From Massilia mucilaginosa (GTDB lineage Bacteria; Pseudomonadota; Gammaproteobacteria; Burkholderiales; Burkholderiaceae_D): a DNA stretch of 64,000 nucleotides. Below are positions 9,106 to 17,617 of this stretch, piece by piece. The stretch spans positions 98,495 through 162,494 of the forward strand of contig NZ_WHJH01000010.1 in NCBI RefSeq assembly GCF_011682145.1, given 5' to 3'. The notes below the pieces were generated by a model. It was not told where the DNA came from. It saw only the letters and a program-made list of their open reading frames with translations, and did no database searches. Made by a program: the position numbers and the translations under genes. Position 1 is the first letter of the stretch. Each line of letters begins with the position of its first letter.

Positions 9106-11285
9106 CGCAGTCCCCCTTGCGCCAGCGGTGCGCGTTCGAAGCGCGTGGTCAGCCCGGCCAGATACACCAGTTCGTGCGGGCGAATCGACACGTCGGCGCA
9201 GTCTTCGAACGTCGCGGGTTGGTCGAGCGCGATCGCGACCCTGGTGACCGCCACTGCCCCGGGCAGCACAGTCTGCACCTGGTGCATCAGCGCAGTTGGC
9301 CGAAGTGGATCGCCGAAGGGCCAGCCGGTGCCATCGGCGCCACCCACCAGGGCGTCCAGGTGGCGCGTCAGCAGTGCGCGGATAGCCGCGCCGAGCGCCG
9401 CCTCATCGAGCACGACACCTTGCAACTCGACCGCGACGAACACCGCCCGGTAACTGGCCGGCCGCACGTACACTTCATGCGTAAGCAGGCGGCGCGCTTC
9501 CAGCCGTGCGCCGATGGCGCGCAGCGCGCCCGGGTCCATGCGCGGCTTGGCAACGCCGATCTGCGCGCTGGCCGGATCGCTTGTGCGCGGCACCTCGGGC
9601 ACGACGAACACGGTGGTCACGCCGCCCATCTTCTGGCAAGGAAAACTCGGATTGAAGCCAACGGCGGCAAAGGCGCGCGCGACCGCGACGCCTTCGGTGC
9701 CGAGCGCCAGCGCCTCATGGTCGGGGGCGGTGACCGCCCGTTCGACGCGCTGCAGGTCGCGCGCCACGCGCGCATTGGCCTCGTCGAAACTCTCCGAGGC
9801 CAGGCCACCGACCGCCGCCACGGTGTTGATGGGCGCGAGTGGCGTGTCAGCCGACCACCACTGCTGCAGGGCCACGTTTCCACCGGTGTCGCCGCCCGCG
9901 AGGTAGCACAGGCGGGCGCGCGGCGTCGCCGACGCGGCGGCCAGCACCGGGATGCGGCCGTTCAGGCCATCGCCGAATATCAACAGCTTGCGCGGCCGGT
10001 CGACAACGAAGACGCGGTCCTCCGCTCCGTGCCGGTAAAAATCGTCAGTGGGGAGCCAGCACCGCCATTGGCCATCGAACTCGCGCAGTTCCAGCTGCAC
10101 CGAGTCCTCAAGCGGTTGCGCCAGGCTGCGATCGAGCGCGAGCTGCTGACCTGGGAGCTTGATCCAGTTGTCGAGTTGCGGTTCGATGAGGCTACTGTCG
10201 GGCCGCACACTTTGCACCTGGGTGGCCATGGCGACGTTGGGCACCATGCGCACCAGCAGCGGGGGTGACGCGTAGTTGGCTTCCTCGCACTCAATGCGCA
10301 ATGCATATGGCACCAGGCCGTCCTGCGCGGGGCCGGACGGCGCCCAGTCGGATGGAATGCGGATGCGCCACAGGCCGGAACGGCGCAGCCCTCCTGTGCC
10401 ATCGACCAGTGCATCGGCCAATAACGCCCTCCAGGCGGCGATGCCGGTACTGTATGAAAACGTCAGCACGGCTGGTGCCTCCACCTCCACGGCGTGCATC
10501 GCCCACTGGCCGGAAATGTCGCCGAGCAGCGCATCGGGAACCGCGGCGGCCGACGCAACGCCCGCCAGGCCGCAGGTGCCGGCCACCGCCTGCTCCGGCG
10601 GCAGCGGCGCAAATCCGTCGCGCGGCACACGTGCGCTCCAGCGCGCACCGCTCGTGCGCGGCGCCCACTCGGGCGCGCAGGCCGCAGGGGCGTCGAGCTC
10701 GATCAGCAGCGTGAAAGTACCATTGCGCTCGGCGGCAGCGATGGGGCGATCCAGCCACACGGTTACTTCGAAACTGCCGGCGCCGCCGTCGCAACCGAGC
10801 AGCGGTACCGGGTGCAGCGTTTCCAGCTGCGCGCTGCGATCATGCCCGCTGACCGACAATGACAAGGACCGCCCGGGCGCATCCAACTGCTGTTGATGTA
10901 CCGGCAGCACAGCGAGCGGTTCGAGCGTGGTCATGGGCAGCACGCTGGCGCCGAGGGTGGTGGTGAACAAGGTGCCGGCATCGATATGCGCGGGGATTGC
11001 CCCTTGCGGAGGGGGGAACTCGAGCACGGTTCGGGCCGCTTGGGTCGGCTGCGGCGCGTCATCCATCAACGCGAGCAAGGCACGCGCAAGCGGCGCGTGC
11101 ACCTGGTCGAGCCAATAGATGCGCTGCTCGAACAGATAGGCAAACAGCTCCAGCAGCGCGACCCCGCTGTCCGACGGACCGTGCATGGTCCACTGGCCAC
11201 GCGAGTTGGCAACGATGCGCGTACGGATCGCATCGACCATGGCCGGCCAGTTCAGGTCGTCGAGCTTGAGTGCCGGCAGCGTCAT
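9102..11285 (-). CDS. CIS baseplate J protein (Afp11-type)
   Basis: A 727-aa protein. The N-terminus (WPAMVDAIRTRIVANSRGQW, then DSGVALLELFAYLFEQRIYWL) is characteristic of the first baseplate-J protein in CIS loci. A later RPRKLLIFGDGLNGRIPV segment and an RAVTAPDHEALAL segment match the same J fold as its downstream neighbour. The start overlaps the gp25 stop by 4 nt and the stop overlaps the next start, so translation is probably coupled. It is expected to form baseplate wedges that bind the gp25 protein encoded just upstream. Confidence 0.87.
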   Translation of the reverse strand: MTLPALKLDDLNWPAMVDAIRTRIVANSRGQWTMHGPSDSGVALLELFAYLFEQRIYWLDQVHAPLARALLALMDDAPQPTQAARTVLEFPPPQGAIPAHIDAGTLFTTTLGASVLPMTTLEPLAVLPVHQQQLDAPGRSLSLSVSGHDRSAQLETLHPVPLLGCDGGAGSFEVTVWLDRPIAAAERNGTFTLLIELDAPAACAPEWAPRTSGARWSARVPRDGFAPLPPEQAVAGTCGLAGVASAAAVPDALLGDISGQWAMHAVEVEAPAVLTFSYSTGIAAWRALLADALVDGTGGLRRSGLWRIRIPSDWAPSGPAQDGLVPYALRIECEEANYASPPLLVRMVPNVAMATQVQSVRPDSSLIEPQLDNWIKLPGQQLALDRSLAQPLEDSVQLELREFDGQWRCWLPTDDFYRHGAEDRVFVVDRPRKLLIFGDGLNGRIPVLAAASATPRARLCYLAGGDTGGNVALQQWWSADTPLAPINTVAAVGGLASESFDEANARVARDLQRVERAVTAPDHEALALGTEGVAVARAFAAVGFNPSFPCQKMGGVTTVFVVPEVPRTSDPASAQIGVAKPRMDPGALRAIGARLEARRLLTHEVYVRPASYRAVFVAVELQGVVLDEAALGAAIRALLTRHLDALVGGADGTGWPFGDPLRPTALMHQVQTVLPGAVAVTRVAIALDQPATFEDCADVSIRPHELVYLAGLTTRFERAPLAQGGLR

Positions 11286-11689
11286 GTTGGCCCCTCGTCG
11301 ACGCCGAGATAGAACGGGAACACCAGGTTACCGCGCGAATTGGCGCCGCGGATCCGGTAGCCGATGCGCACGGCGACATGGTTCTGTTCATCCTGGTCCA
11401 GTTCCGCGCTGGCGAATTCCAGCTCAACGCGCGGCTCGAAATCGCGTATCGCATTGCGTACCGAGGCCTCGAGCAGGCGCAGATACTGCACGCTGCCCGG
11501 CGCGAACACCAGGTCCGGCGCCTCGCAGCCGAAGCTTGGCCGCATGACACGCTCGCCGAAGCTCGTCATCAGGATGTGCCGGAGCGAGTGTTCGATGTGT
11601 TCGGGGCCTTCGCTGTAGCCGAGTGCGCCCGAGGCATCCGGCATGATCGGAAAGCGCCACCCGCGCCCCAGAAAGTCGGCGCGGCTCAT
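11282..11689 (-). CDS. CIS baseplate wedge protein, gp25/GPW family (Afp9-type)
   Basis: A 135-aa protein. Its signature is GWRFPIMPDASGALGYSEGP, then HIEHSLRHILMTSFGERVMRPSFG and LRLLEASVRNAIRDFEPRVEL. This is the classic gp25-like lysozyme-fold wedge found in T4, T6SS TssE and eCIS. I start it at 11689, where ATG overlaps the TGA of the hydrophobic protein gene; the frame is open further upstream only as antiparallel shadow. The C-terminus (GNLVFPFYLGVDEGPT) overlaps the start of the baseplate-J gene. Length is normal for the family. Confidence 0.92.
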   Translation of the reverse strand: MSRADFLGRGWRFPIMPDASGALGYSEGPEHIEHSLRHILMTSFGERVMRPSFGCEAPDLVFAPGSVQYLRLLEASVRNAIRDFEPRVELEFASAELDQDEQNHVAVRIGYRIRGANSRGNLVFPFYLGVDEGPT

Positions 11690-12447
11690 GACGGGCACCC
11701 TCCCAGGCCGTCGACGATCTTCTGGATCGTGTTCATCACCTCGTCGAGCTGCGCGACGACCTTGTTCATGCCTTCCACATCCTCGGCGCTGCCGATGGCC
11801 GGCAGCTTGATCTCGGCCACGCCGGCGATGCTCATGAAGGGCGCCGCCAGGTCCATGATCGCCTCGACGGGGCCGAGCCCCTGCATCAGATGTCCCATCG
11901 AGGTGATGGTGTTCTGCTGCGCGCACTCGACGGTCGCGGCCAGGTCGTCGTCGCCGCGGGCACGCGCATCCTTGAGCGTGATGGCCAGCCCGCCGAGCAC
12001 TTTTCCCATGTTCTTCAACTGCGCGACGAGGCAGCTGAGCACCTTCAGGATCAGGCACAGCACATCGCGCACGAACGGGATCATGCCGGCCGGCGTGAGC
12101 ATCAGAAAACAGGGGGCGAGATCGGCGACGGCCTTGCCGATGTCCGCGACCAGCTTGGGCGTGGGCGGCGGGCTGGTGACGGCCTCGCTGAGCGGCTTGA
12201 GCAGCTTGAGGATCTTCAGCACGCACTCCATGCTGGCCATCATCGGCATCACCTGCATCATCAGGCTGAAGGTGAGCGAGCAGTCGTTGGGAATGTTCTG
12301 TCCGAGGTTGGAGAGCGAGCTGAAGGCCGCGCCGGATGGCAGCGTGACCGTGAGCTTCTTCGGCTTGGGCAGGCTGAGGTCGAGGCACACCGGCGCGCTC
12401 AGCGCCTTGCGCAGCGACTCGGGGACGGGGATGTCTACCTGGGCCAT
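11686..12447 (-). CDS. Unrecognised hydrophobic protein inside the spike/baseplate module
   Basis: A 253-aa protein between the spike gene and gp25. Residues about 60-86 (LMMQVMPMMASMECVLKIL and onward) and about 108-157 (LAPCFLMLTPAGMIPF, VLCLILKVLSCLVAQL) are long amphipathic or hydrophobic stretches rich in Met, Leu and Cys. There is no signal peptide and no PAAR repeat. It occupies roughly the slot where other CIS loci carry small spike-tip genes. It could be a spike-associated tip, a chaperone, or a membrane-active component; none of these is shown by the sequence. The start lies 7 nt downstream of the spike stop. Confidence 0.55.
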   Translation of the reverse strand: MAQVDIPVPESLRKALSAPVCLDLSLPKPKKLTVTLPSGAAFSSLSNLGQNIPNDCSLTFSLMMQVMPMMASMECVLKILKLLKPLSEAVTSPPPTPKLVADIGKAVADLAPCFLMLTPAGMIPFVRDVLCLILKVLSCLVAQLKNMGKVLGGLAITLKDARARGDDDLAATVECAQQNTITSMGHLMQGLGPVEAIMDLAAPFMSIAGVAEIKLPAIGSAEDVEGMNKVVAQLDEVMNTIQKIVDGLGGCPS

Positions 12448-12454
12448 GGCTCAC

Positions 12455-13021
12455 CTAGATGGAATTGATCGACGGCGCGACGATGCGGCCGTTGATCCGG
12501 ATCGAGGCGCCTTCAAGCTCGAGCGCGCCCTTGGCGACGATGCGCACCGTGCCGGTGGTCGACATCGAGATATAGCTGCCATTCGAGGTCTCGATGACGA
12601 CCGCACCCATGGCGCCCGGCTGTTCGGGATCGAGCATGCTGATGCGATGTCCGGTCGGCGACTGGATGCGCAGGTGGCGCACGTGCGTGTCGAGATCAGT
12701 GTCGGTGCCCGGCGGCTGGTCGACGCCGTTGTACAGGCCACCGATGATCACGGGCCGGCGCATGTCGCCGTGGATGAAGGCCAGCAGCACCTCGCTGCCC
12801 TTGAGTGGCATGAAGAAGGCGCCGTGGCCGGGCCCCGCCAGAAACTGCGCGACACGGCTCCATTCGCTCACCATTTGCGGCGTGCCGCCGGTGGCGCTGC
12901 CATCAAGCCAGGGATAGGTCACCCTCACCTTGCCATCGTTGCGAACTTCCTCGACCAGCGCTTCGACCACGCCGAAGAAGCGGCGGTCGGTGTGCAGCGC
13001 CTTCAGTACGGTACTGCTCAT
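12455..13021 (-). CDS. CIS spike, phage baseplate assembly protein V-like (gp5/VgrG OB-fold)
   Basis: A 188-aa protein. The OB-fold start RRFFGVVEALVEEVRNDGKV, with VTYPWLDG and then EWSRVAQFLAGPGHGAFFMP, GSEVLLAFIHGDMRRPVIIG and GLYNGVDQPP, is the standard gpV/VgrG gp5 domain. The C-terminus (about 130-188) has short repeating strands (IETSNGSYISM, TGTVRIVAKGALELEG) consistent with a beta-helix needle. In Afp8 and VgrG this is fused to the gpD-like hub; here the two are separate genes with a 4-nt overlap. It should form the trimeric spike at the tube tip. Confidence 0.9.
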   Translation of the reverse strand: MSSTVLKALHTDRRFFGVVEALVEEVRNDGKVRVTYPWLDGSATGGTPQMVSEWSRVAQFLAGPGHGAFFMPLKGSEVLLAFIHGDMRRPVIIGGLYNGVDQPPGTDTDLDTHVRHLRIQSPTGHRISMLDPEQPGAMGAVVIETSNGSYISMSTTGTVRIVAKGALELEGASIRINGRIVAPSINSI

Positions 13022-14169
13022 GTGGACCTCCGGTGTAACATGCGACGTGCTTCGAAAGTGGTCAGGTAGCCGTTCTGATCGATTTGATGCTCGACGCGCG
13101 TGACGTAGTAGGCGCCGTCGAAGCGGCCCAAGCCACTGAGCTCGAGGCTGTGGCCGGGGCGCAGCTCCGGCTTGCCGATCACCTGGCCGCTGGCGGTGAT
13201 GAACTTGTAGGCGCGGTGCAGCAGCAGGCTGCGCGCCAGCACCGCGGCTTCCTCCTGGCTGGCCACCGGCGCATCCACCACCACGTCCTGTTTGCCGGCC
13301 TGGGTGCGCTGCGCCATTTGCGGTCCGCTTTCGCCGCTCTCGCCGCTATTGGCCTGCTTGGGCAGATCTTCCGGCCCGGCCTTGGCAACGATGGGCAATT
13401 TGGTATCGGGATCCCAGCCATGCACGGTCACGCTCGCGACCTGGTCGGACAGATTGATGGTGGGGGTAAAACTCAGCAGATTCTCGCCCCAGCGGTAGGC
13501 GAACGTGGTCGGGCGCGTGCCTTCGCGCCCGTCCGCGGGCTTGACGAAAAACAGGGTTGCCTCGTTCGTGCGCGCATCGGTGACGATGTGGCAGTCGAAG
13601 TCGATGCGCGCCGCCCGCTCCTTCAGAAAGGTGGCGTCGTCGGTCATGCGCTGGATCACCTCGTGATGGATCGGGGCGGACTCCTGGACGACATAATCGA
13701 GCTTGTTACGCACGGCGATTTCGATGGCGATCTCCGAGTCGCGCATGTCGAGATACTGAATCGACTGCGCGGTCTCGGGCCGATTGTTCTTCAGCTTGAA
13801 CATGCCATCCTGTCCGCTCACGGTAAGGGTCGGCGCGCCGGCCTGCGGAAACTTGGGCGCGACGCTGGTGATCTGGCCATTGATCATCGACAGCAAGGCG
13901 TCGGCGTAACCCATCTTGATGTGCACCTGGCGGCCGATGTCGAAGCGATCGCCATCGCTGTACTTGAATACCTCGCGAGCGCTGCGGAAGGTCGCGATAT
14001 TCGCCACCGTCATGTCGAAGCTGGCCATCTGCGTCAAATCCATCTTCACGCTCAGGTTCAGGATGTCGCCGTTGGTCGCCGGCGACAGTTGTTCACCGTC
14101 GATCTCGACGCGAAAGCCCGGCGCGTAATAGTCGACGTGCGGCAGGCCGGCTTTGATCGGGGTAGCCAT
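13018..14169 (-). CDS. CIS hub, phage late control gene D-like protein
   Basis: A 383-aa protein of the gpD/gp27-like hub family. Evidence is the opening PHVDYYAPGFRVEIDGEQLS, the central RFDIGRQVHIKMGYADALLSMINGQ (an 'xxI.GxI' pattern), and TLTVSGQDGMFKLKNN. The C-terminal part RPGHSLELSGLGRFDGAYYV is also typical of this family. It forms the ring that joins the tube to the spike encoded immediately downstream. It starts directly after the LysM gene's stop codon without a gap. Length is normal for stand-alone D proteins. Confidence 0.88.
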   Translation of the reverse strand: MATPIKAGLPHVDYYAPGFRVEIDGEQLSPATNGDILNLSVKMDLTQMASFDMTVANIATFRSAREVFKYSDGDRFDIGRQVHIKMGYADALLSMINGQITSVAPKFPQAGAPTLTVSGQDGMFKLKNNRPETAQSIQYLDMRDSEIAIEIAVRNKLDYVVQESAPIHHEVIQRMTDDATFLKERAARIDFDCHIVTDARTNEATLFFVKPADGREGTRPTTFAYRWGENLLSFTPTINLSDQVASVTVHGWDPDTKLPIVAKAGPEDLPKQANSGESGESGPQMAQRTQAGKQDVVVDAPVASQEEAAVLARSLLLHRAYKFITASGQVIGKPELRPGHSLELSGLGRFDGAYYVTRVEHQIDQNGYLTTFEARRMLHRRST

Positions 14170-14826
14170 CTAGCGTAACCTCGGAATCTGCAGGGTCTGT
14201 CCGGGTGTCAGGCGGCGCGGATCCGCGATTCCGTTGTTGGCGGCAATGACGCGCCACTGGGTTGGATCGTTGTAGGCCAGGTTGGCCACGCTGGCCAGCG
14301 AATCGCCGCGCCGCACCACGTGACTTTTCTCCACGTCGGGCGAATGGCGCGGGGTCTCGGCGATCTGCTCCTCCACCGTGCGGTATTCGATCAGCGCCAG
14401 GTTGATTTTGGCGCGCAGCGGCACCCCGGTCGGCATGAACAGCACAAAGTTGATCGTGAGGCTTTCAACCACGCCCAGGAACACCTCGCCATCCCATACC
14501 AGCCGCAGGATGGGCGGCGCGTGCAGCTCGCCGTTGATCTTCATGAGCTTTTGCAGCGGGTCGGTGCGCTTGCGCACGTCCTCCAGCGTGTCGGAGGTGT
14601 CCAGCAGCAGCTCGGTCGTGAGCTTCTTGGCCGAACCGCGAATGTACTGCAGCGGCGGCGTTTCCAGGCCGGGAATGGCGATTTCGGCGAAGTTATTGGA
14701 CTTCTGCAGCGAGTATTCGGTCGGATTGAACATCAGCGTGATGGGCGCGATGCCGGTCGGGCGCACCACCTGCAGCACCACTTTTTTGGGGCCCTGCCTG
14801 GCACTTGAGAGTGGCGTCTCGATCAT
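14170..14826 (-). CDS. CIS baseplate protein with C-terminal LysM (Afp7-type)
   Basis: A 218-aa protein. Residues about 15-150 match the tail-adaptor domain (LQVVRPTGIAPITLMFNPTE, YSLQKSNNFAEI, RGSAKKLTTELLLDTSDT, PPILRLVWDG). Residues about 168-218 form one LysM repeat (HVVRRGDSLASVANLAYNDP, then WRVIAANNGI and LTPGQTLQIP). I chose ATG 14826, which overlaps the stop of the 60-aa gene. In Afp7 and P2 gpX-type proteins the LysM part helps anchor the hub inside the baseplate. Confidence 0.88.
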   Translation of the reverse strand: MIETPLSSARQGPKKVVLQVVRPTGIAPITLMFNPTEYSLQKSNNFAEIAIPGLETPPLQYIRGSAKKLTTELLLDTSDTLEDVRKRTDPLQKLMKINGELHAPPILRLVWDGEVFLGVVESLTINFVLFMPTGVPLRAKINLALIEYRTVEEQIAETPRHSPDVEKSHVVRRGDSLASVANLAYNDPTQWRVIAANNGIADPRRLTPGQTLQIPRLR

Positions 14827-15005
14827 CCGTAGCTCCCGTCGTCGCCCAGCTGCTGGTCTTTGCGCAGCCGTTCCTTCAGCTCCTTCTGCTGTTGGTCGGC
14901 GCGCGCCCACTGATTGATGTAGCGGCTGAAGTAGCGCGCAAACACCGCCTCGTCGTCATCGCCGGCGACGTCGAACTGGACCTCAAGATGTTCAATGGTG
15001 ATCAT
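14823..15005 (-). CDS. Small CIS protein, Afp6-like
   Basis: A 60-aa ORF starting MITIEHLEVQFDVAGDDDE and ending in a charged helix (RADQQQKELKERLRKDQQLG). It is bounded by TAATG with the tube gene and ATGA with the LysM gene, so it is clearly translated as part of the operon. Position, size and the acid-rich N-terminus followed by a helix fit the small protein that lies between the last tube and Afp7 in CIS loci. The exact role is unknown. The frame is open upstream to 15272, but that stretch is antisense to the tube gene's own codons. Confidence 0.75.
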   Translation of the reverse strand: MITIEHLEVQFDVAGDDDEAVFARYFSRYINQWARADQQQKELKERLRKDQQLGDDGSYG

Positions 15006-15526
15006 TAGCTGAAAATTCCCACAACGGTGTCGATGGCCTTCCCGATATCGAAGGTGCCTCCTGCCAGGGTGATGCCTTGGTGGACGATTTCCAGGCTTTC
15101 GGTGACCACGCCCGATTCCATGGCGTTCATGTCGGGCCCCACCCACTTGGCGGCCAGCGCGCCACGGAACTCCCACGCCATCACGCGCGTGCCGGCGTGA
15201 TCGAGCAGCACGATCGAGCCGTCGCGGCGGGCGCCGAGCGACTGCGTCAGGCCAACCCGGTACCACTGCCACAAAATGGGATCGCGCACGAACCCATGCT
15301 TGAGGGTGATGCGGCTCCAGCTATGGCGTACCGGCAGCTGGTGCACGAAGTCGTTGCTCCCGCCTTCGGGATAAGCCATCACTTCCAGGTCCCCGCCCAG
15401 GCCGGTGGCACTCTGAAAGGCGCCGGCCGCGACCTTCGGCAGCAGGCGCGCCTGGCGTGCCGGCAGGTAGGCGTCCGCGGCGTCGAGCGTGACGAAGAAG
15501 CGGAAGTTGGGCAGCAGGTCGCTCAT
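15005..15526 (-). CDS. CIS inner tube protein 2, T4 gp19-like (Afp5-type)
   Basis: A 173-aa tube-initiator type protein. Key stretches are NFRFFVTLDAADAYL at the N-terminus, FQSATGLGGDLEVMAYPEGG, RITLKHGFVRDPILWQWY, GTRVMAWEFRGALAAKW and VVTESLEIVHQGI. These are the ordered landmarks of the gp19/Hcp-like tube fold. It differs clearly from tube 1, being longer with a distinct loop between residues 15 and 35, as is usual for the tube subunit nearest the baseplate. It overlaps sheath 2 by 4 nt. Confidence 0.9.
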   Translation of the reverse strand: MSDLLPNFRFFVTLDAADAYLPARQARLLPKVAAGAFQSATGLGGDLEVMAYPEGGSNDFVHQLPVRHSWSRITLKHGFVRDPILWQWYRVGLTQSLGARRDGSIVLLDHAGTRVMAWEFRGALAAKWVGPDMNAMESGVVTESLEIVHQGITLAGGTFDIGKAIDTVVGIFS

Positions 15527-17106
15527 GGCTCGATCATCTCCAGTCGGCCGTCGCTGCTCAGCGAAATGCGCAGCGTGATGAACTCCATGGGCGTGGCCGG
15601 GGCGACCTGGATTTCACACACCACCATGCCAGCGTTGATGGATGCCGGGGGATTGTTGGACTCGTCGCACAGCACGCTGAAACCCTCGCTGGGCCGCTCA
15701 CCCTTGAGCGCGCCGGCGCGGTAAGCCTGCATCAGCACGGTCGAGACGGCGCGCACCAAGGCCAGCCACACGTCGGGCCCGTTGGTCTCGAACACCAGCG
15801 GCTCGGCCGCGCGGCGGATGGCGCGCACCAGCCGGTGCACCAGGCGCCGGTGCGCCAGGTACAGGTTCTCCGGTTCCAGCGCGGGATCGGACAGGGTCCG
15901 GCCGCCCCACACCAGCAGACCGCGCCCGGCCTGGCAGCGCAGCACATTGGCGCCGATCCCGGTGAGCAGCGCCTGCTCGGGGTTGTTGAAGTGATTGGCG
16001 ACGTCCACCGCGCCATGCAAAGGCACGTTGGCCGGCGTGTGATGCGCGCCGCGCTCGCGATCGAGGCGGCTGATCACCCCCGCCACGTGGCCCACGGCGG
16101 AGATGCGCCGCAGCGGCGCGATGATGCCGCCGAAAGGATCATCCACATCGACGCGCGGGTGATACACCGCGATGGCGCGCACGCCGCGCTCGCCGAAGCG
16201 GTCGCGCTGCGCGGCGAGCCAGCCGGCCACTTCCCCGGTGCGCTGCACGTGCGGCGGCGCACAGGCGATGACCTGCCGGTCCATGCGCCGCTCGGCGCCG
16301 ATAACCGCCGCCGCCAGCACCGCGTCGCGCTCCGTGACCGGTGCGTCCATCGCGTCGATGTCGGGAAACGCCAGCAGCGCCGCTTCGGGTTCGGCCAGCA
16401 TCAGGGCCAAAGCTGCCAGGTATTCGGCGCGGCCGGGCGGCTGCTCAGTGCCGCCGCCCAGGCGCAAGGTGGGCCAGGCAATGCCGAGCGGGCCGGCATG
16501 CGCCGCCGGCTTGGCAGCCGCGCCGGGATCCGCGACCAGGCGGATCAATGCCGAGCGCGCGGCGACGTCGTCGGCCAGCGTCGCCGGTGACAGCCCGCTC
16601 AGCACTTCAGTGGTGCCGTGGCGCGTGCGGATGATCATATCCACCTCGGCCGTGGCGCGCACGCCAAAGCGCCGGTACGCGATGGTCACGTCGAGTCCAT
16701 TGGCCCACACGCCCGGGCTGCTCGCTTCGATGCGGTAGCGCCCCGCTGTAAAACCAGCGCTGGCCGGTGCGCTGGGCAGCCACGCGCCGGTTACCGGGTC
16801 GCGTGCGCCGACGGTCCAGTCGGCCCAGGCAGGCAGCGCGGCCGCGACGGTGCGCACCACATACGCGATTTCGCCTTCGTTTTCGAAGTAGCCGCGCAAG
16901 GCGAACGCCGTGCTGGCCAGCTCGGTCAGCTCGCCGAAACGCGCGAGGTAGTCGAGCCAGCCCGCCACCCGCACCAGCTCACCCTGCGGACCACGCTCGG
17001 TCGGACCTGCAAACGCGGCGATGTCGGTACGCAGCGTGTTGCTGTCTTCGGCCGGGCGCGCGAACTGCAATCGAACGCCGGGTGGTTGAGTGAGCGTGGC
17101 GTGCAT
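15523..17106 (-). CDS. CIS contractile sheath protein 2
   Basis: A 527-aa sheath paralog. N-terminal TDIAAFAGPTERGPQGELV, middle SSPGVWANGLDVTI, and C-terminal RGLLVWGGRTLSDPALEPEN followed by a domain ending VCEIQVAPATPMEFITLRIS match tail-sheath proteins and align with sheath 1 of this locus. I start it at ATG 17106, just 5 nt after the tube 1 stop; the open frame beyond is antisense shadow. Having two sheaths is common in Afp/PVC-type systems, where one copy caps the baseplate-proximal ring. Confidence 0.9.
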   Translation of the reverse strand: MHATLTQPPGVRLQFARPAEDSNTLRTDIAAFAGPTERGPQGELVRVAGWLDYLARFGELTELASTAFALRGYFENEGEIAYVVRTVAAALPAWADWTVGARDPVTGAWLPSAPASAGFTAGRYRIEASSPGVWANGLDVTIAYRRFGVRATAEVDMIIRTRHGTTEVLSGLSPATLADDVAARSALIRLVADPGAAAKPAAHAGPLGIAWPTLRLGGGTEQPPGRAEYLAALALMLAEPEAALLAFPDIDAMDAPVTERDAVLAAAVIGAERRMDRQVIACAPPHVQRTGEVAGWLAAQRDRFGERGVRAIAVYHPRVDVDDPFGGIIAPLRRISAVGHVAGVISRLDRERGAHHTPANVPLHGAVDVANHFNNPEQALLTGIGANVLRCQAGRGLLVWGGRTLSDPALEPENLYLAHRRLVHRLVRAIRRAAEPLVFETNGPDVWLALVRAVSTVLMQAYRAGALKGERPSEGFSVLCDESNNPPASINAGMVVCEIQVAPATPMEFITLRISLSSDGRLEMIEP

Positions 17107-17111
17107 GGTTG

Positions 17112-17573
17112 TCAGGCCTGACCGTCGATGGACAAGCCCTCGTGGCAGATTTCCACGGTCTCGAAGGCGGTCTCGTTGTTGGCCGCGTTGTAGCCGGGAC
17201 CCGTGTACTTGCACGGCCAGGCGCGCGTGAAGTTCCAGCGCAGTACGGGCCGATGGTTCTCGTCGTGCATGATGATGCTGCCTTGCGCGCGCAGCACCTG
17301 GCCCTTCATCGCGTTGCGGATCCAGTTCCACATCGCCAGGTCGCCCGTCATGCCGCGTTTTAGCGTGATGTTCATGAATTTCTTCAGGCCGGGGATCTTG
17401 CGCACGGTGATGTCTTCGTTGCCGTTGCGGTATTCCACCGGCGTCACCTCGATCTCGAGGCCGGACACCTCGCTGCATCCGGCCTTGACGGCGTTGCCGT
17501 CGTCCGAGACGCCGTTGACGATGACGACGAAGTTGTAGCCCCCATAGGGGTCCTCACGAAAGGTCGGGGGCAT
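17112..17573 (-). CDS. CIS inner tube protein 1, T4 gp19-like (Afp1-type)
   Basis: A 153-aa main tube protein. It starts MPPTFREDPYGGYNFVVIVN and continues CSEVSGLEIEVTPVEYRNGN, KKFMNITLKRGMTGDLAMW, and a closing ETVEICHEGLSIDG. Size and order of these motifs are typical of the Afp1/gp19 tube subunit stacked inside the sheath. It is separated from sheath 1 by 44 nt that contain a 13-bp tandem repeat, the largest gap in the structural half of the operon, and by 5 nt from sheath 2. Confidence 0.93.
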   Translation of the reverse strand: MPPTFREDPYGGYNFVVIVNGVSDDGNAVKAGCSEVSGLEIEVTPVEYRNGNEDITVRKIPGLKKFMNITLKRGMTGDLAMWNWIRNAMKGQVLRAQGSIIMHDENHRPVLRWNFTRAWPCKYTGPGYNAANNETAFETVEICHEGLSIDGQA

Positions 17574-17617
17574 GAATGCTCTCCTCTTTATTCAGGTTCG
17601 AAAATCAGGTTCGAAAA

